From: Candidatus Poseidoniaceae archaeon
Lineage (GTDB): Archaea > Thermoplasmatota > Poseidoniia > Poseidoniales > Poseidoniaceae
Direction of reading: 5' to 3'
Length of the DNA: 64,000 bases
NCBI GenBank assembly: GCA_030747785.1
Contig: JASLKC010000055.1
Coordinates: 1 to 64,000, forward strand
Shown here: piece by piece, positions 36,682 to 46,700 of the stretch
Numbering within the stretch: position 1 is the stretch's first letter
Layout of the letters: every line of letters begins with the position of its first letter
The notes under the pieces: model-generated
The model's database searches: none
The model's input: the letters and a program-made list of their open reading frames with translations, nothing else
What the model was told of the DNA's origin: nothing
Made by a program: the position numbers and the translations under genes

Positions 36682-38405
36682 TGTTGGTGCTACCACCTAT
36701 GTCTATGGAAGAGGGTTTCTTCGACGCTGAATTGGTCGAGAATTCTGATACTAGTATCCTGAATGGCTTATTGGCAGCCACAGGTGCAGTCAGCATCGTT
36801 TTCCTTCTGGTTGCCATGATGATGGGCGAAGTTCTTGATGGAATTGGCAATCAAAATAGTCCACCTCTTCAACCAGGTGACCAAGTAGAACTTGAATGGG
36901 GAGAGCCGATTTACATGCCTCGTCACGAAGAGTGCATCGACCCGGGTAATGGTCAGGATGAAGATTACATTGCATACGGAATTGGCTATGAGCCATCCTT
37001 GTCGATTGATTCGATGGGAAATATGCAGGTCACTGCTCATAAGGACTTGAGATGGGGTGGAGAAGATGCACCAATTCCAATTTTCCTCGACCCTGATGAC
37101 CCAGGATTGTGGTACGCATGTTCAGAAGGAGACCAAACCAGTTGGGATTATTGGGCTTCTTGGTTCTGGATCTCCACCGATAATGGCTCCACATGGGGCC
37201 ATGGCGATGGTTTTGAGCCAACGCCTGGTAATATGCTCAGTTCCATTCCCGGCTCGGTAACAGGCGGTGGTTCGGAATGCCTTGGAGATGAAGGCGATAT
37301 TGCAGTTGATGCAAATGATGTAGTCTACTATCTTGATACCACTCTAGAGGATAATTGGTGGCACCGATTTACCGGTGGTGGCTCCACATATGAGATGGGT
37401 TCAGTTTGCCAACGCATGAATACTATGGCTGCTGATGATAGGCCATGGGTTGCAGCTCAAGGTGATGGAATAATCCACTATCTTGGTAATTCCGGGGTGA
37501 GCCCTCCAGAATGTACTGCCGATACTGGCCGATATTGGTATTATCACTCTGAGAATGGAGGTAATTCTTTCTCCCAATGTTACTCAATGCCAGGAGGCTG
37601 GTCTACAATTTCTTCACAGAAGAACGGCTCTTACGTTTTTGTTGCTCAAGAGGATGCAGATACTGACTCAGGTTCGGTGCAGGTCCGAATCAGTGATGAT
37701 TATGGCCGAGGAACAGGACCGGGACCTTCTGATGGAAGTTGGGAAAGCCCGGTTATGGTTGGACCAAGGAATGGTAATTGCCCTGAGGGATACCCGGTAG
37801 TCAACAATAACGAAGGCGGAACTGTCGTTGTAGTTTGGGCGGATTGCCCAGGTGGTAATCTCGGAGCTTGGGATATTTACATGGCTATTTCCTACGATAA
37901 TGGAACCAATTGGGAGGAGTCTTGGACCATTACACCATATTGGGGAGAAGCGGGTGGAATTACGATGTATCCATTCGTTTCCATAAGCGAAAGCGATGTT
38001 GTTTCAGTTTCATTTTATGGCTTAGAATTCGGCGCTGATGGTTCTTATTCACAAGGTGATGAGTGGTATCTGTACGCTGGTGCGGTATACCAACCACACG
38101 GCAATGATTCCTTTGATTGGTACATTGCAGATCCTACTCCACTACACATCGTTACCGCCTATGAGGAGGCCGAAGGGGATGTGCATGCTCTGCACGATTT
38201 CTTTGAGACGGTTCTTTCACCGGAAGGAGATTGGATGGGAATAGCATATCAGCAGAATATCGGAGAGCATCCTTTCGAGGAATACGAGGAACAGCGTTAC
38301 ATTAAATTCGTTAGAGGGGATGTGACGAGCAACGTTCCAGAACCCGAAAGTGAGCCGGAAATAGAGGAGATTAGAACCTCCCCATTGATTGCAACTGACC
38401 TCTAA
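36681..38405 (+). CDS. Anchored sialidase-like (Asp-box) beta-propeller protein
   Basis: About 574 aa. One membrane span near residues 30-50 (GLLAATGAVSIVFLLVAMM) anchors a large outer domain. At least two Asp-box/BNR motifs (STDNGSTWGHG and SYDNGTNWEES) and a likely third (HSENGGNSFS) indicate a sialidase-type propeller. The usual sialidase catalytic Arg triad and Tyr/Glu pair cannot be confirmed by eye, so binding rather than hydrolysis is possible. Several cysteines (ECIDPGN, CPGGN) may form disulfides. The start overlaps the GT4 stop; ATG 36699 or 36705 are alternatives that still keep the membrane span. Confidence 0.72.
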   Translation: MLVLPPMSMEEGFFDAELVENSDTSILNGLLAATGAVSIVFLLVAMMMGEVLDGIGNQNSPPLQPGDQVELEWGEPIYMPRHEECIDPGNGQDEDYIAYGIGYEPSLSIDSMGNMQVTAHKDLRWGGEDAPIPIFLDPDDPGLWYACSEGDQTSWDYWASWFWISTDNGSTWGHGDGFEPTPGNMLSSIPGSVTGGGSECLGDEGDIAVDANDVVYYLDTTLEDNWWHRFTGGGSTYEMGSVCQRMNTMAADDRPWVAAQGDGIIHYLGNSGVSPPECTADTGRYWYYHSENGGNSFSQCYSMPGGWSTISSQKNGSYVFVAQEDADTDSGSVQVRISDDYGRGTGPGPSDGSWESPVMVGPRNGNCPEGYPVVNNNEGGTVVVVWADCPGGNLGAWDIYMAISYDNGTNWEESWTITPYWGEAGGITMYPFVSISESDVVSVSFYGLEFGADGSYSQGDEWYLYAGAVYQPHGNDSFDWYIADPTPLHIVTAYEEAEGDVHALHDFFETVLSPEGDWMGIAYQQNIGEHPFEEYEEQRYIKFVRGDVTSNVPEPESEPEIEEIRTSPLIATDL

Positions 38406-38449
38406 AGTGCCGGCGACCCATTGAAAACCCCCTCCTCGCATGCAGGTAC

Positions 38450-40906
38450 ATGCGCGCGAGAGCATGGCTGGCGTTTTGTCTGGCCGCGTGCATGGTGACT
38501 TTTCTTCCACCAGTCGCTGCTGATGATGATATTACCAATGCCAATCCAATGACAAATGGCGTTTCCTCAAATGGCTATGTTTGCTATGATGATGGCTGTT
38601 CACCAAACGATGAAATCGACTGGTGGAAAATGTATGCTTACAAAGGCGACATAGTCCAAGTTTCATTTTCAGGTTCAATGAATAATGGAGCTTGGTGGTG
38701 CCCAGGTGATGGTTGGGAAGCCGATTTTTCTATGCATGACGGGGCAGGGTCACAAGTTGCAAGTCAGGCAATGTCTGATGCAGGTTCATCGACGACTCTG
38801 TCGACGACGATGCCAACTGCGGGATGGGTTTACGCCAAAATCAAGGGCAAGGATAGTTGGTGCAATGATGGAGTCGATTATACTCTAACTCCAAGCATCA
38901 ATCAGGATAGTAGAGATACAGATGAGGATGGTTTCATCGACACTGAAGATGATTGTGATCTTACTGCAGGAACCTCAACCAATGACCGTCAAGGATGCCC
39001 AGATGAGGATTCAGATGGATGGTCGGACCCCGATGGGGGATGGGGCCCAAATAATGGTGCAGATGCATTCCGATCCGAGCCAAGTCAATGGATGGATTCA
39101 GATAACGATGGTTATGGCGATAATTTAGATGGATTCCAAGGAGATCATTGCCCTTATCGACGTGGATACTCTGCCGAGGACCGCTTCGGTTGCCTTGATT
39201 CAGATGGTGATGGCTGGTCTGATGCAGACCCTGGCGGCCTAGATGGCGTAACCGAATGGTACGCACATCCTCAGGGCTTAGGCGATTCTTTCCCATTTGA
39301 AGCCAGCCAATGGCAAGATACCGATGAGGATGGCTTCGGCGATAATTGGGCTGACCCTGAATGGAATGATACCAGAGTCAATTGGTCGATTGGAATTTGG
39401 TATGATAATGCCAGTACACCAGATGCTTGTCCTTTCGTAACAGGATATTCAATTCAAGATAGGTATGGTTGTCCAGACGAAGATTCCGATGGATGGTCAG
39501 ATCCAGATGGAAATTGGACAGCAGCCGATGGCGCAGATGCATTCCCTACCATTCCAAGCCAGTGGTCTGACCGCGATGGCGATGGTTGGGGTGATAATCA
39601 GAGCCTAGATGCCGAACAAGTCGATGACTTCCCTGATAATCCAAGCCAGTGGTTGGATACCGATGGCGATGGCTGGGGAGACAATCAATCATATGGTGCA
39701 TCTCAAGTAGACGATTTCCCACTAATACCTTCGCAGCACCTCGATTCCGATGGAGATGGCTATGGGGATAATCTAACGGGATTCGAAGCTGATGTTTGCC
39801 CTCTTTCAACAGTTGAAGAAGTTGAAAGTGGTTGGATTAGTTGGGCTGACCGCTTTGGTTGCTTTGACTCAGATATGGATGGATATTCCAATCCCGATGA
39901 TTGGTGGATTTCGCACCCCGACGGCTTTGCAGATGCCTTCCCAGACGACGAGAGCCAATGGCACGATACCGATGACGATGGCTATGGCGACAATTCCGAA
40001 TATTTTGACGGAGAGACTTGGCGAGAAGCATGGAGAGGAGATGGCTGCGTTTCTACAGAAGGCAACTCCACCATGGACCGTTGGGGCTGCCCTGACTATG
40101 ATGGCGACGGCTATTCCGACCCTACTGCGCACTGGTTATCTAGCCCAGGAGGGCAAGGAGATGCTTGGCCTGCTGACCCAACTCAGTGGCACGATAGAGA
40201 TGGCGATGGTAGAGGTGATAATCCACGTGGAACCACTGCAGACGTTTGTCCAGACGTTCCCGGTACCTCAGTCGGACCAATACAAGGTGGAGATCGATGG
40301 GGTTGTCACGATACCGATGGTGATGGTTGGTCAGACCTCGGAGATACTTTCCCGCATGAGCCAACTCAGTGGCGTGATTCTGATAGTGATGGTTTCGGCG
40401 ATGATCCAAATGGGCATGAAGGCGATGCTTGTCCTAGTGAGAGAGGTCAATCATTCTTTGACCGCTTAGGTTGCCGTGATTCAGACGGTGATGGATGGTC
40501 AGACCCTTCACAGGATTGGCCGGCATCACCGTGGGGTACTGCAGATGCTTTCCCTACAGACAGAATGCAATGGGAAGACCTTGATGAAGATGGCTTTGGC
40601 GATGTTCAGATGGGCGCTCTAAGAGATGACTGCCCAGATGTTTCTGGCACTTCGTATAGAGATGTACAAGGTTGCCCAGACCGCGACGGTGACGGATGGT
40701 CTGACGAATACGGCGGCTGGAATGCAGCGATTTCAATCATGGGTGAAGACCCAGCAGCGAGTTGGTTATCATATCTCATTCTTGGGAGCACGATGATTTT
40801 CGCATCGATGATAGCCCATCTTACCAAAATGAGTAGATCGGCTGAAGCACTTGAGAGAGGACTTTCCAATCCAGAGAAAGAACAAGGAGGTGAATTCGAT
40901 GCGTGA
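38450..40906 (+). CDS. Anchored thrombospondin-type-3-like calcium-repeat protein
   Basis: 818 aa. A signal peptide (AWLAFCLAACMVTFLPPVAA) is followed by a pre-peptidase C-terminal-like beta domain (about 25-150, with DEIDWWKMYAYKGDIVQVSF). Residues about 155-760 hold 18 acidic loops of the form DxDxDGxxD, arranged with eight CPx..DRxGC units and repeated PSQWxDxDxDGxGDN units. These should bind many Ca2+ ions and form a rigid stalk in seawater. A membrane span near 770-793 (WLSYLILGSTMIFASMIA) and a 25-residue tail end it. The next gene begins within its last 8 bases behind a perfect ribosome site, so the two are coexpressed. Confidence 0.85.
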   Translation: MRARAWLAFCLAACMVTFLPPVAADDDITNANPMTNGVSSNGYVCYDDGCSPNDEIDWWKMYAYKGDIVQVSFSGSMNNGAWWCPGDGWEADFSMHDGAGSQVASQAMSDAGSSTTLSTTMPTAGWVYAKIKGKDSWCNDGVDYTLTPSINQDSRDTDEDGFIDTEDDCDLTAGTSTNDRQGCPDEDSDGWSDPDGGWGPNNGADAFRSEPSQWMDSDNDGYGDNLDGFQGDHCPYRRGYSAEDRFGCLDSDGDGWSDADPGGLDGVTEWYAHPQGLGDSFPFEASQWQDTDEDGFGDNWADPEWNDTRVNWSIGIWYDNASTPDACPFVTGYSIQDRYGCPDEDSDGWSDPDGNWTAADGADAFPTIPSQWSDRDGDGWGDNQSLDAEQVDDFPDNPSQWLDTDGDGWGDNQSYGASQVDDFPLIPSQHLDSDGDGYGDNLTGFEADVCPLSTVEEVESGWISWADRFGCFDSDMDGYSNPDDWWISHPDGFADAFPDDESQWHDTDDDGYGDNSEYFDGETWREAWRGDGCVSTEGNSTMDRWGCPDYDGDGYSDPTAHWLSSPGGQGDAWPADPTQWHDRDGDGRGDNPRGTTADVCPDVPGTSVGPIQGGDRWGCHDTDGDGWSDLGDTFPHEPTQWRDSDSDGFGDDPNGHEGDACPSERGQSFFDRLGCRDSDGDGWSDPSQDWPASPWGTADAFPTDRMQWEDLDEDGFGDVQMGALRDDCPDVSGTSYRDVQGCPDRDGDGWSDEYGGWNAAISIMGEDPAASWLSYLILGSTMIFASMIAHLTKMSRSAEALERGLSNPEKEQGGEFDA
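38910..40720 (+). repeat. Composite TSP3-like calcium-repeat region
   Basis: In-frame repeats of two alternating types. Type A is CP-x(n)-DRxGCxDxDGDGWSD, eight copies. Type B is (P/T)SQWxDxDxDGxGDN. The DNA is a degenerate gatggcgatggttgg-like repeat rather than an exact tandem, which points to selection at the protein level. Confidence 0.8.
40884..40893 (+). promoter_or_regulatory. Strong ribosome-binding site
   Basis: AAGGAGGTGA, a near-complete complement of the archaeal 16S 3' end, 5 bases before ATG 40899. It lies inside the end of the upstream gene and decides the start of the downstream gene against the longer frame beginning at 40851. Confidence 0.8.
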
Positions 40907-42161
40907 GTTCTTCCTTGCTCTGCTAATTATCACCTCGTGTTTCATCCAACCGGTTTCTGCTGAGGAGGTAGACCCATTCGAAGAAGCTGGACTGACACTC
41001 GTCGCTCTAAGAAACGATAGTTTGGATGTAGACCAAGACGGTATTATTGATTCTATCCGGGTAGTAATCGTTCTTAATTCAACAAATTCTTGGGTGGATT
41101 TGACACTTACATTATACGGAGAATATGCCGGTAGAATCGTGGATGATGAAATTACTATGTCCTTTGATATGCAGGCCAATGCATCGATTACATACGATTC
41201 TTGGGCCGAAGGAGAACATATGCTATATCTCGATATTACAGATGTTGAAGGGCGATTATTATCGCAGATTGCCATAGGTAGTTTTGACCTAACACCTGCA
41301 CTCTTGACGCCTTCTATTGACTTGCAACTATCCGGCTCGGAAATAATGGAGACCGGGGACGATTGCCAAATTGAGAGAAAATTCATCGACGAAACAGGTC
41401 CACGATATGGAATGGATGGAACCCGTTCAATCAGTGGAACCCCATTCAAGGTTCTCGATGACCAGAACTTCTTAGATTGCAGCGATTGGCCTGCAGGCGA
41501 ATACATTATTCGCGAAACATATCAAAACGGACTTGGCCAAACATCGATGGATGAATTGGAGATTGTTATTGTTAACAAGCCACCTCCAGCATTTGAGTTG
41601 GCTGTATCAGGAAATGAAGTGGCAGTCGGCGGTCCATGCTCAATCGACCATGTCCCTGCACCCGGAGAGGACCATCTGCTCTATACCAAAACATGGACAA
41701 TTACTCCACAAAGTGGTCTTGATTCCAACAGTAGTCGAGTTGATTGTAAAGACTGGTCACCAGGAGTCTACAAGGTTCTTCTGACAGTTACAAATTTCGA
41801 GGGCATAAAGGCTACTGAAGGAGTGATGTTGGTCCGACTTCCACCGCCAGTCGTACAAGATGTTCCCCAAGATGATGCCCTACCATTACAGTCACGCGGT
41901 GAGGATACTCAAACTTCATCTGTAGGATGGTATGGTATTGGTTTACTTTCGATTTTCCTTGGAATTGCGGTATTTGTATTGATGTCTCGAAATTCTGAAG
42001 ACGAAGATATTCTGATGTCCATCAACCTAGATTCAGATGGGAAACCAGATTCTGATGGCTTACCAACCCATGTCGATGATGAGGGAATTCTTTGGCGTCG
42101 TCATGAAGATGGTCAAGTAGATTGGTGGGATCAATCAATGATGATGTGGTCAAGGTGGTAG
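40899..42161 (+). CDS. Anchored surface protein with Trp-rich cytosolic tail
   Basis: 420 aa. A signal peptide (REFFLALLIITSCFIQPVSA) is followed by an outer part with one EF-like loop (DVDQDGIIDSIRVVI), a GEY-type beta domain and two repeats with a DC/W-x-G motif (CSDWPAGEYIIRETY, CKDWSPGVYKVLLTV). A membrane span lies near 345-365 (YGIGLLSIFLGIAVFVLM). The cytosolic tail ends in DDEGILWRRHEDGQVDWWDQ, resembling the end of the soluble protein at 13198-13884. The function is unknown. Coupled to the calcium-repeat protein upstream by an 8-base overlap, and followed after 1 base by the DUF4105 gene, so the three form an operon. Confidence 0.74.
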   Translation: MREFFLALLIITSCFIQPVSAEEVDPFEEAGLTLVALRNDSLDVDQDGIIDSIRVVIVLNSTNSWVDLTLTLYGEYAGRIVDDEITMSFDMQANASITYDSWAEGEHMLYLDITDVEGRLLSQIAIGSFDLTPALLTPSIDLQLSGSEIMETGDDCQIERKFIDETGPRYGMDGTRSISGTPFKVLDDQNFLDCSDWPAGEYIIRETYQNGLGQTSMDELEIVIVNKPPPAFELAVSGNEVAVGGPCSIDHVPAPGEDHLLYTKTWTITPQSGLDSNSSRVDCKDWSPGVYKVLLTVTNFEGIKATEGVMLVRLPPPVVQDVPQDDALPLQSRGEDTQTSSVGWYGIGLLSIFLGIAVFVLMSRNSEDEDILMSINLDSDGKPDSDGLPTHVDDEGILWRRHEDGQVDWWDQSMMMWSRW

Positions 42162-42162
42162 T

Positions 42163-43032
42163 ATGGAATGGGGAATCATACTAAAATGGACATTATATCT
42201 TGTCTGTGTATTAGCCATTATTTTTGCTTCAAGGCTAATGTGGATATGGTGGACCCGAGTAAGAACAGAGGCTCCACAACTCAATAGAGAATGGGTTGCA
42301 GATTGCAGGGGATTGGGTACAGCAACGATAGATGGACCGGAAATTGTAATCAAAGATGTCAGAGATTTCAAATGGCGGACTAGTAGGGATTTTGATGAGA
42401 AATGGATAGAAGTTTCAGTAAATGCAGATTCGATAAAGGATGTGTGGTTTGTCATCGATCACTTCCACAAAATCAAAGGATTAGCTCACACCATGATTTC
42501 ATTTGAATTCGAAGATGGACAAGTAATCACATTCTCATTTGAGACAAGGCGAGAAATCGGCGAAAGATATCACCCATGGGATGGGATGTGGAGAGCATAC
42601 GAACTCTATCTTCTCGTAGCTACCGAGAGAGATGCTCTGCATCTCAGAACAAATGTCAGACATCACAAGGTTCACTTATTCAGGGCACAGACGCCTCCGG
42701 GTAAAGACAAGGCCTTGCTATTGGCCTTGCTGGCTCGCCTAAATCAGATTGCAGAACGTCCGGAATGGTATCACACCCTATTCAGTACATGTACTACCTC
42801 GATTGTCGACCAAGTGAATTTGATTACTCCCGGAAGAATTCCAAAGATGTGGCGCACATTACTTCCTGGCCATTCTGGCAAGGCCGCATGGAAATTGAAG
42901 TTGATCGAAGATTGGGGCGGATTTGAAGGAACAATGATTGCGAGCCGTATCGATGAAAAGGCTTGTGACTGGGATGAAAAAGAGGAATATTCTCTTCACA
43001 TCAGACGCCATCTACCTCCGCGTTCAAGTTGA
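42163..43032 (+). CDS. DUF4105-like membrane-anchored protein
   Basis: 289 aa. One N-terminal span (WTLYLVCVLAIIFASRLMWIWW) precedes a domain resembling DUF4105. It has KDVRDFKWRTSRDFDEKW, then VWFVIDHF..GLAHTMISFEFEDG and SFETRREIGERY, and late FSTCTTSIVDQVN, which resembles the NCTT motif of the family. The catalytic-looking Cys and the conserved His/Arg suggest an enzyme. DUF4105 proteins are thought to be membrane-associated and linked to cell-envelope lipid or lipoprotein handling, but no activity is established to my knowledge. The end overlaps the convergent thiN by 9 bases. Confidence 0.7.
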   Translation: MEWGIILKWTLYLVCVLAIIFASRLMWIWWTRVRTEAPQLNREWVADCRGLGTATIDGPEIVIKDVRDFKWRTSRDFDEKWIEVSVNADSIKDVWFVIDHFHKIKGLAHTMISFEFEDGQVITFSFETRREIGERYHPWDGMWRAYELYLLVATERDALHLRTNVRHHKVHLFRAQTPPGKDKALLLALLARLNQIAERPEWYHTLFSTCTTSIVDQVNLITPGRIPKMWRTLLPGHSGKAAWKLKLIEDWGGFEGTMIASRIDEKACDWDEKEEYSLHIRRHLPPRSS

Positions 43033-43593
43033 CCAGACGAAGAGTAAATCTCCTGTCGCATGGGAGATTTCTACAGCCCCACCTTTTGCGGTGTTTCCTA
43101 CTCCCTTTGTTCCGGTGTTCAAGTTCTCATTATTCATTTCAAATTCACAACCACTTAGGGTGACCGACTCGACGGGACCGAGTGCAAATAGAGCGCAAAT
43201 AGAGCTGCTTTCCAACTCGATACTTAGCCCATCATCTGGGACTCTACATGCTCTCCAGCCATCGAGATATAGAATTGCATCAGAGTTGGATTCCACAAGT
43301 GAAGTATATGCTTGAAGTTGGTGATCTAACCTTCCTCCAGCAATTCCTACTACTGCATCAACATCATATTTCTTCAGTGCTTTTGCAAGGTCTGAATCAT
43401 CTTGATTATCCGTGGTTTCAAGGCCTTCACGACTCTTAATTGAATCGAGATCGCCAATCACCACATCCCATCCTTCAAAACGGTCGGCAGCACCATCGAG
43501 TGCAATGGTGAAATCCGCTTGCTCAATTAATGCTTCAAATAGCTCATCTGAAGGAAACTCACCATTGGCCACTACGAGGACAAATTCCGCCAT
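43024..43593 (-). CDS. thiN: Thiamine pyrophosphokinase
   Basis: 189 aa enzyme making thiamine diphosphate from thiamine and ATP. Motifs are in order: LVVANGEFPS, ALDGAADRF, VIGDLDSIKS, DQDDSDLAKAL (the Asp-rich catalytic block), and GGRLDHQLQAYTSL. The C-terminal beta domain (VTLSGCEFEM, GVGNTAKGGAVEI) binds thiamine. A salvage role is likely, since no thiamine biosynthesis genes are nearby. It overlaps the DUF4105 stop and is divergent from the giant surface gene across a 117-base gap with two hairpins. Confidence 0.9.
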   Translation of the reverse strand: MAEFVLVVANGEFPSDELFEALIEQADFTIALDGAADRFEGWDVVIGDLDSIKSREGLETTDNQDDSDLAKALKKYDVDAVVGIAGGRLDHQLQAYTSLVESNSDAILYLDGWRACRVPDDGLSIELESSSICALFALGPVESVTLSGCEFEMNNENLNTGTKGVGNTAKGGAVEISHATGDLLFVWST

Positions 43594-43628
43594 GAACAGC
43601 CCATCAAGTACACCGATTCAAGCCGTTC

Positions 43629-43641
43629 GCTCCAAAGGAGC
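43629..43641. other. Short hairpin upstream of the giant surface gene
   Basis: GCTCC-AAA-GGAGC, a 5-bp stem in the gap between thiN and the 2048-aa gene, directly before a longer hairpin. No T tract follows. Confidence 0.35.
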
Positions 43642-43646
43642 CAAAC

Positions 43647-43667
43647 CGGCCCCCTACAAGGGGGCCG
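43647..43667. other. GC-rich perfect hairpin in divergent intergenic gap
   Basis: CGGCCCCC-TACAA-GGGGGCCG, an 8-bp all-matched stem with a 5-base loop, 44 bases before ATG 43711 and 54 bases before the thiN ATG. In a rather AT-rich genome such a stem is unlikely by chance. It could be a leader structure, an insulator between divergent promoters, or a DNA-binding site. Confidence 0.5.
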
Positions 43668-43710
43668 TACGCACTTGTCTTGGCAAAGGTGATGAAGGAA
43701 GGGAATTCTG

Positions 43711-46700
43711 ATGGATAGCATGTCATGGCGCGGCAAGGCTCTGCCAATCGCGATTCTTGTGTTATTTGTCATGCAATCCGCTTCGCCATTCATTGGCAAC
43801 CAGCCTGTTCTCGTAGAGGATGAAGTAGTCCATAATACGGCAACTGTGCCCTTTTCCAACGGAAGTGGGCATGATTTAGCAGGCACCACGTTGACCTTGG
43901 ATGGAGTGGATTGGACCGTTCGACCAGAATCGAATTTGGACCTCTGGAATAGTTATCCATTACTCAATAAATCGGATAGCAAGGATTTGCTTGTATTGCC
44001 TAATGGAGAAGTAATGGCTTGCTCATTGAATGCTGGCCAACCCAGTTTGATTATTTTACATCTCAATGACTCTTTGTCAGAAATAGAATTCGACTCCCCT
44101 TCAGTCACACCGATATTTGAGCAGTCTTGTTCAATCGCAGTAAATGATCTGGGTCGCATTCACATCGCATACACGATGGACAATAATCTCAAGGTCGCAA
44201 GATTAGCGGTAGAAAATGCAGTATACTCTGAACCAACTTGGCATATCAGAACAATTGAGAATGAATCACAACCACTCGGCCTTGAGATGGTTATCGATTC
44301 TGATGAGAGAATGCATATCCTCTATGTAACGGATGTCGGATTGGAAAAGATGTCTTTTAACAAGGCATTCTGGGACCATAACATTCTAGAAAAAGGTGAC
44401 ATTGGCACTGATTTGGAAGTCGAGATAGATGATTCAGATATGTTACATATCGTCTATGTTGAAGAGACAGAAGGCGAGGTAAGGCTACTTAGAACCGATG
44501 GTTTGCAGACTACAAAGCAGGTATTGGCAAGAGGTACTGAGATAATGTCGCATGTTGCGATGGACCTCGATTCTAATTCTATCGAACAACTTGTTTATTC
44601 ATCGGGTAACGATGTCAATAACACTTCACTTTCTTTGGTTCGGAGCCTTGTCGGAGAAGATGAGGGGCGAATCAATCCCAATGCAAAATGGAGTTTGAGT
44701 CTTGATGATGATAGTGAAGAAGGAGTCATTGCAAGTGGTGACCTCAACGGCGATGGTCGTGATGACCTCGTCTATACAATCCCTGATGGAAATGGTACAG
44801 TTTCGATTCACTATGGCTCACCCGATGGGCCAAGTGACTATCCCGACAAGGTTCTGGTTGGAGAGAATGCAGATTCTTCTTTGGGAACTGGATTAGCAAT
44901 CGGAGATTGGAATTGTGATGGATATGATGATATTGCAGTTTCAGAACCTGGTCTGGCAAATAATTCCTCAGGATACGTATGGGCAATTCTCGGAGGAGAA
45001 GATGGGCTCGAGAATTCATCTTGGTGGAATATGACCGGCGAGGATGACGATGGACTGGGATGGTCCATGACCTCGATGGGAGATGTTGAGAATGATGGCT
45101 GTGATGATTTAGCTATCGTCGCTTACGGTACTGTTTCAGTAGATGAAGAAGGAGTGGTGGTCGCCAAAGGCAAGGTCGTCTTGCTACGTGGAAATTCCTC
45201 TGGTCTTCAGAATTACCAAAATATTACTCAAACACTCGATGGGCCACAATTTGGTAGAGTTGTAGTCGGTGGAGGAGATTACGATGGTGATGGTCATCCA
45301 GACCTCGCAATCTCAAATACCGGTACAGTTGATTCACCTACTGGATACAGTTCTCTCGAAGTATTTGCAGGCGGAACTGGAGGAATCGATCCACTCCCTA
45401 TTCAATCTGAACAAATTCTACTACAAGGCAAATTATTCGGTGCAGCAATGGCATGTGTTGGAGATATTGATGGTGATGGAAATGATGACCTCTTACTATC
45501 CGAACTCTATGCTGATGGTGGATTGTACCACTCTGGGAAAATACATCTCTGGACAGGTAGTTCTAACGGGCCCACATCGACTTGGAGTCTCAAAGGAAGT
45601 TATGCTAATGCTAACTTTGGAACAAATCTCGCATCTGCTGGCGATGTGAATGAGGACGGGTACGATGATTTCCTAGTAATGCAACTCCCCAATTCCAATA
45701 GTGGCAAGGTCGAACTATTCCTTGGTGGGCCAAATGGTGTACGCACCGATGTGCAATTATTCGCAGAAGGTGCAACAAATGAGCACCTTGGGCTCAGACT
45801 GCTAACAGGCATGGACCTAGATGGAGATGGAATGGGAGACTTGGCCTATTCAACTAGAGATTTGACACGTGGAGATGCTTTCGGCCCAGAGATTGTCATT
45901 TTGACCGAGCGTGACTGGGAGTTCATCGACTTTTCAATCAATGCAGAGATTTCTGATGTCTCAATGGGAACAAGCGCTCGTGGAACGCCCTCGATACTTG
46001 TCGACATTACCGGCCAAGACAATCTGTTAATCGAACATATTCTTGACGGTACCCCTGGTGGTAAATGGTCGATGCTTTCAATGCAAGATATCAGAGATGG
46101 CTTAATCGATGTTAGTTCGGCTGGTAAACCCTATATTTTCAATAATTGTAATTGGGAAATATGTGTAGAAGGCGCGAAAATAACTACACCAATAGGCCAA
46201 ACAATGTTGGAGAAAGAATTGGTATCAAGCGGTAGCATGGGGCAGATGTTAGGTGGAATTACAGATGATGCTGGAAAGCAGCGTCTCGCTTTTGCTAGTG
46301 CACCTATGTCCCAGATTCTCTACTCTGAAGAAGGAGTTAGCAGTTGGTCTTCTAGTTTGGTCAGGGGTTCTATTGATCTCCGACATCCAATCGATGTCCA
46401 TCTCGATTCTGATGGATATAGTAACCTAATCTATGTGAACGACGATGGTGGTCAAATTGAAATTGCAACACTAAATAGCACCTGGTCACTTTCACAACTC
46501 ACTAATACAACAGTTGGAAATGATTTCGATTCACTCTGGCTCGACGATGATAGAATAATAATTCTGCAAGTCGGAATGGTAGAGAATGATAGCTGGTTAC
46601 AATTCTTAGAATTCAGTGCAGAAAATGAAACTGGAGTGCGAAATCATACAGTGACAGATATCGCTCAGGTCAATACTACTGCCCTATTTGAAATCGACAT

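Noticed and set aside
38910-40720. CRISPR-like or satellite array in the periodic DNA of the calcium-repeat genes
   Set aside because: The periods are in-frame codon repeats with varied spacing and no identical direct repeats with unique spacers.
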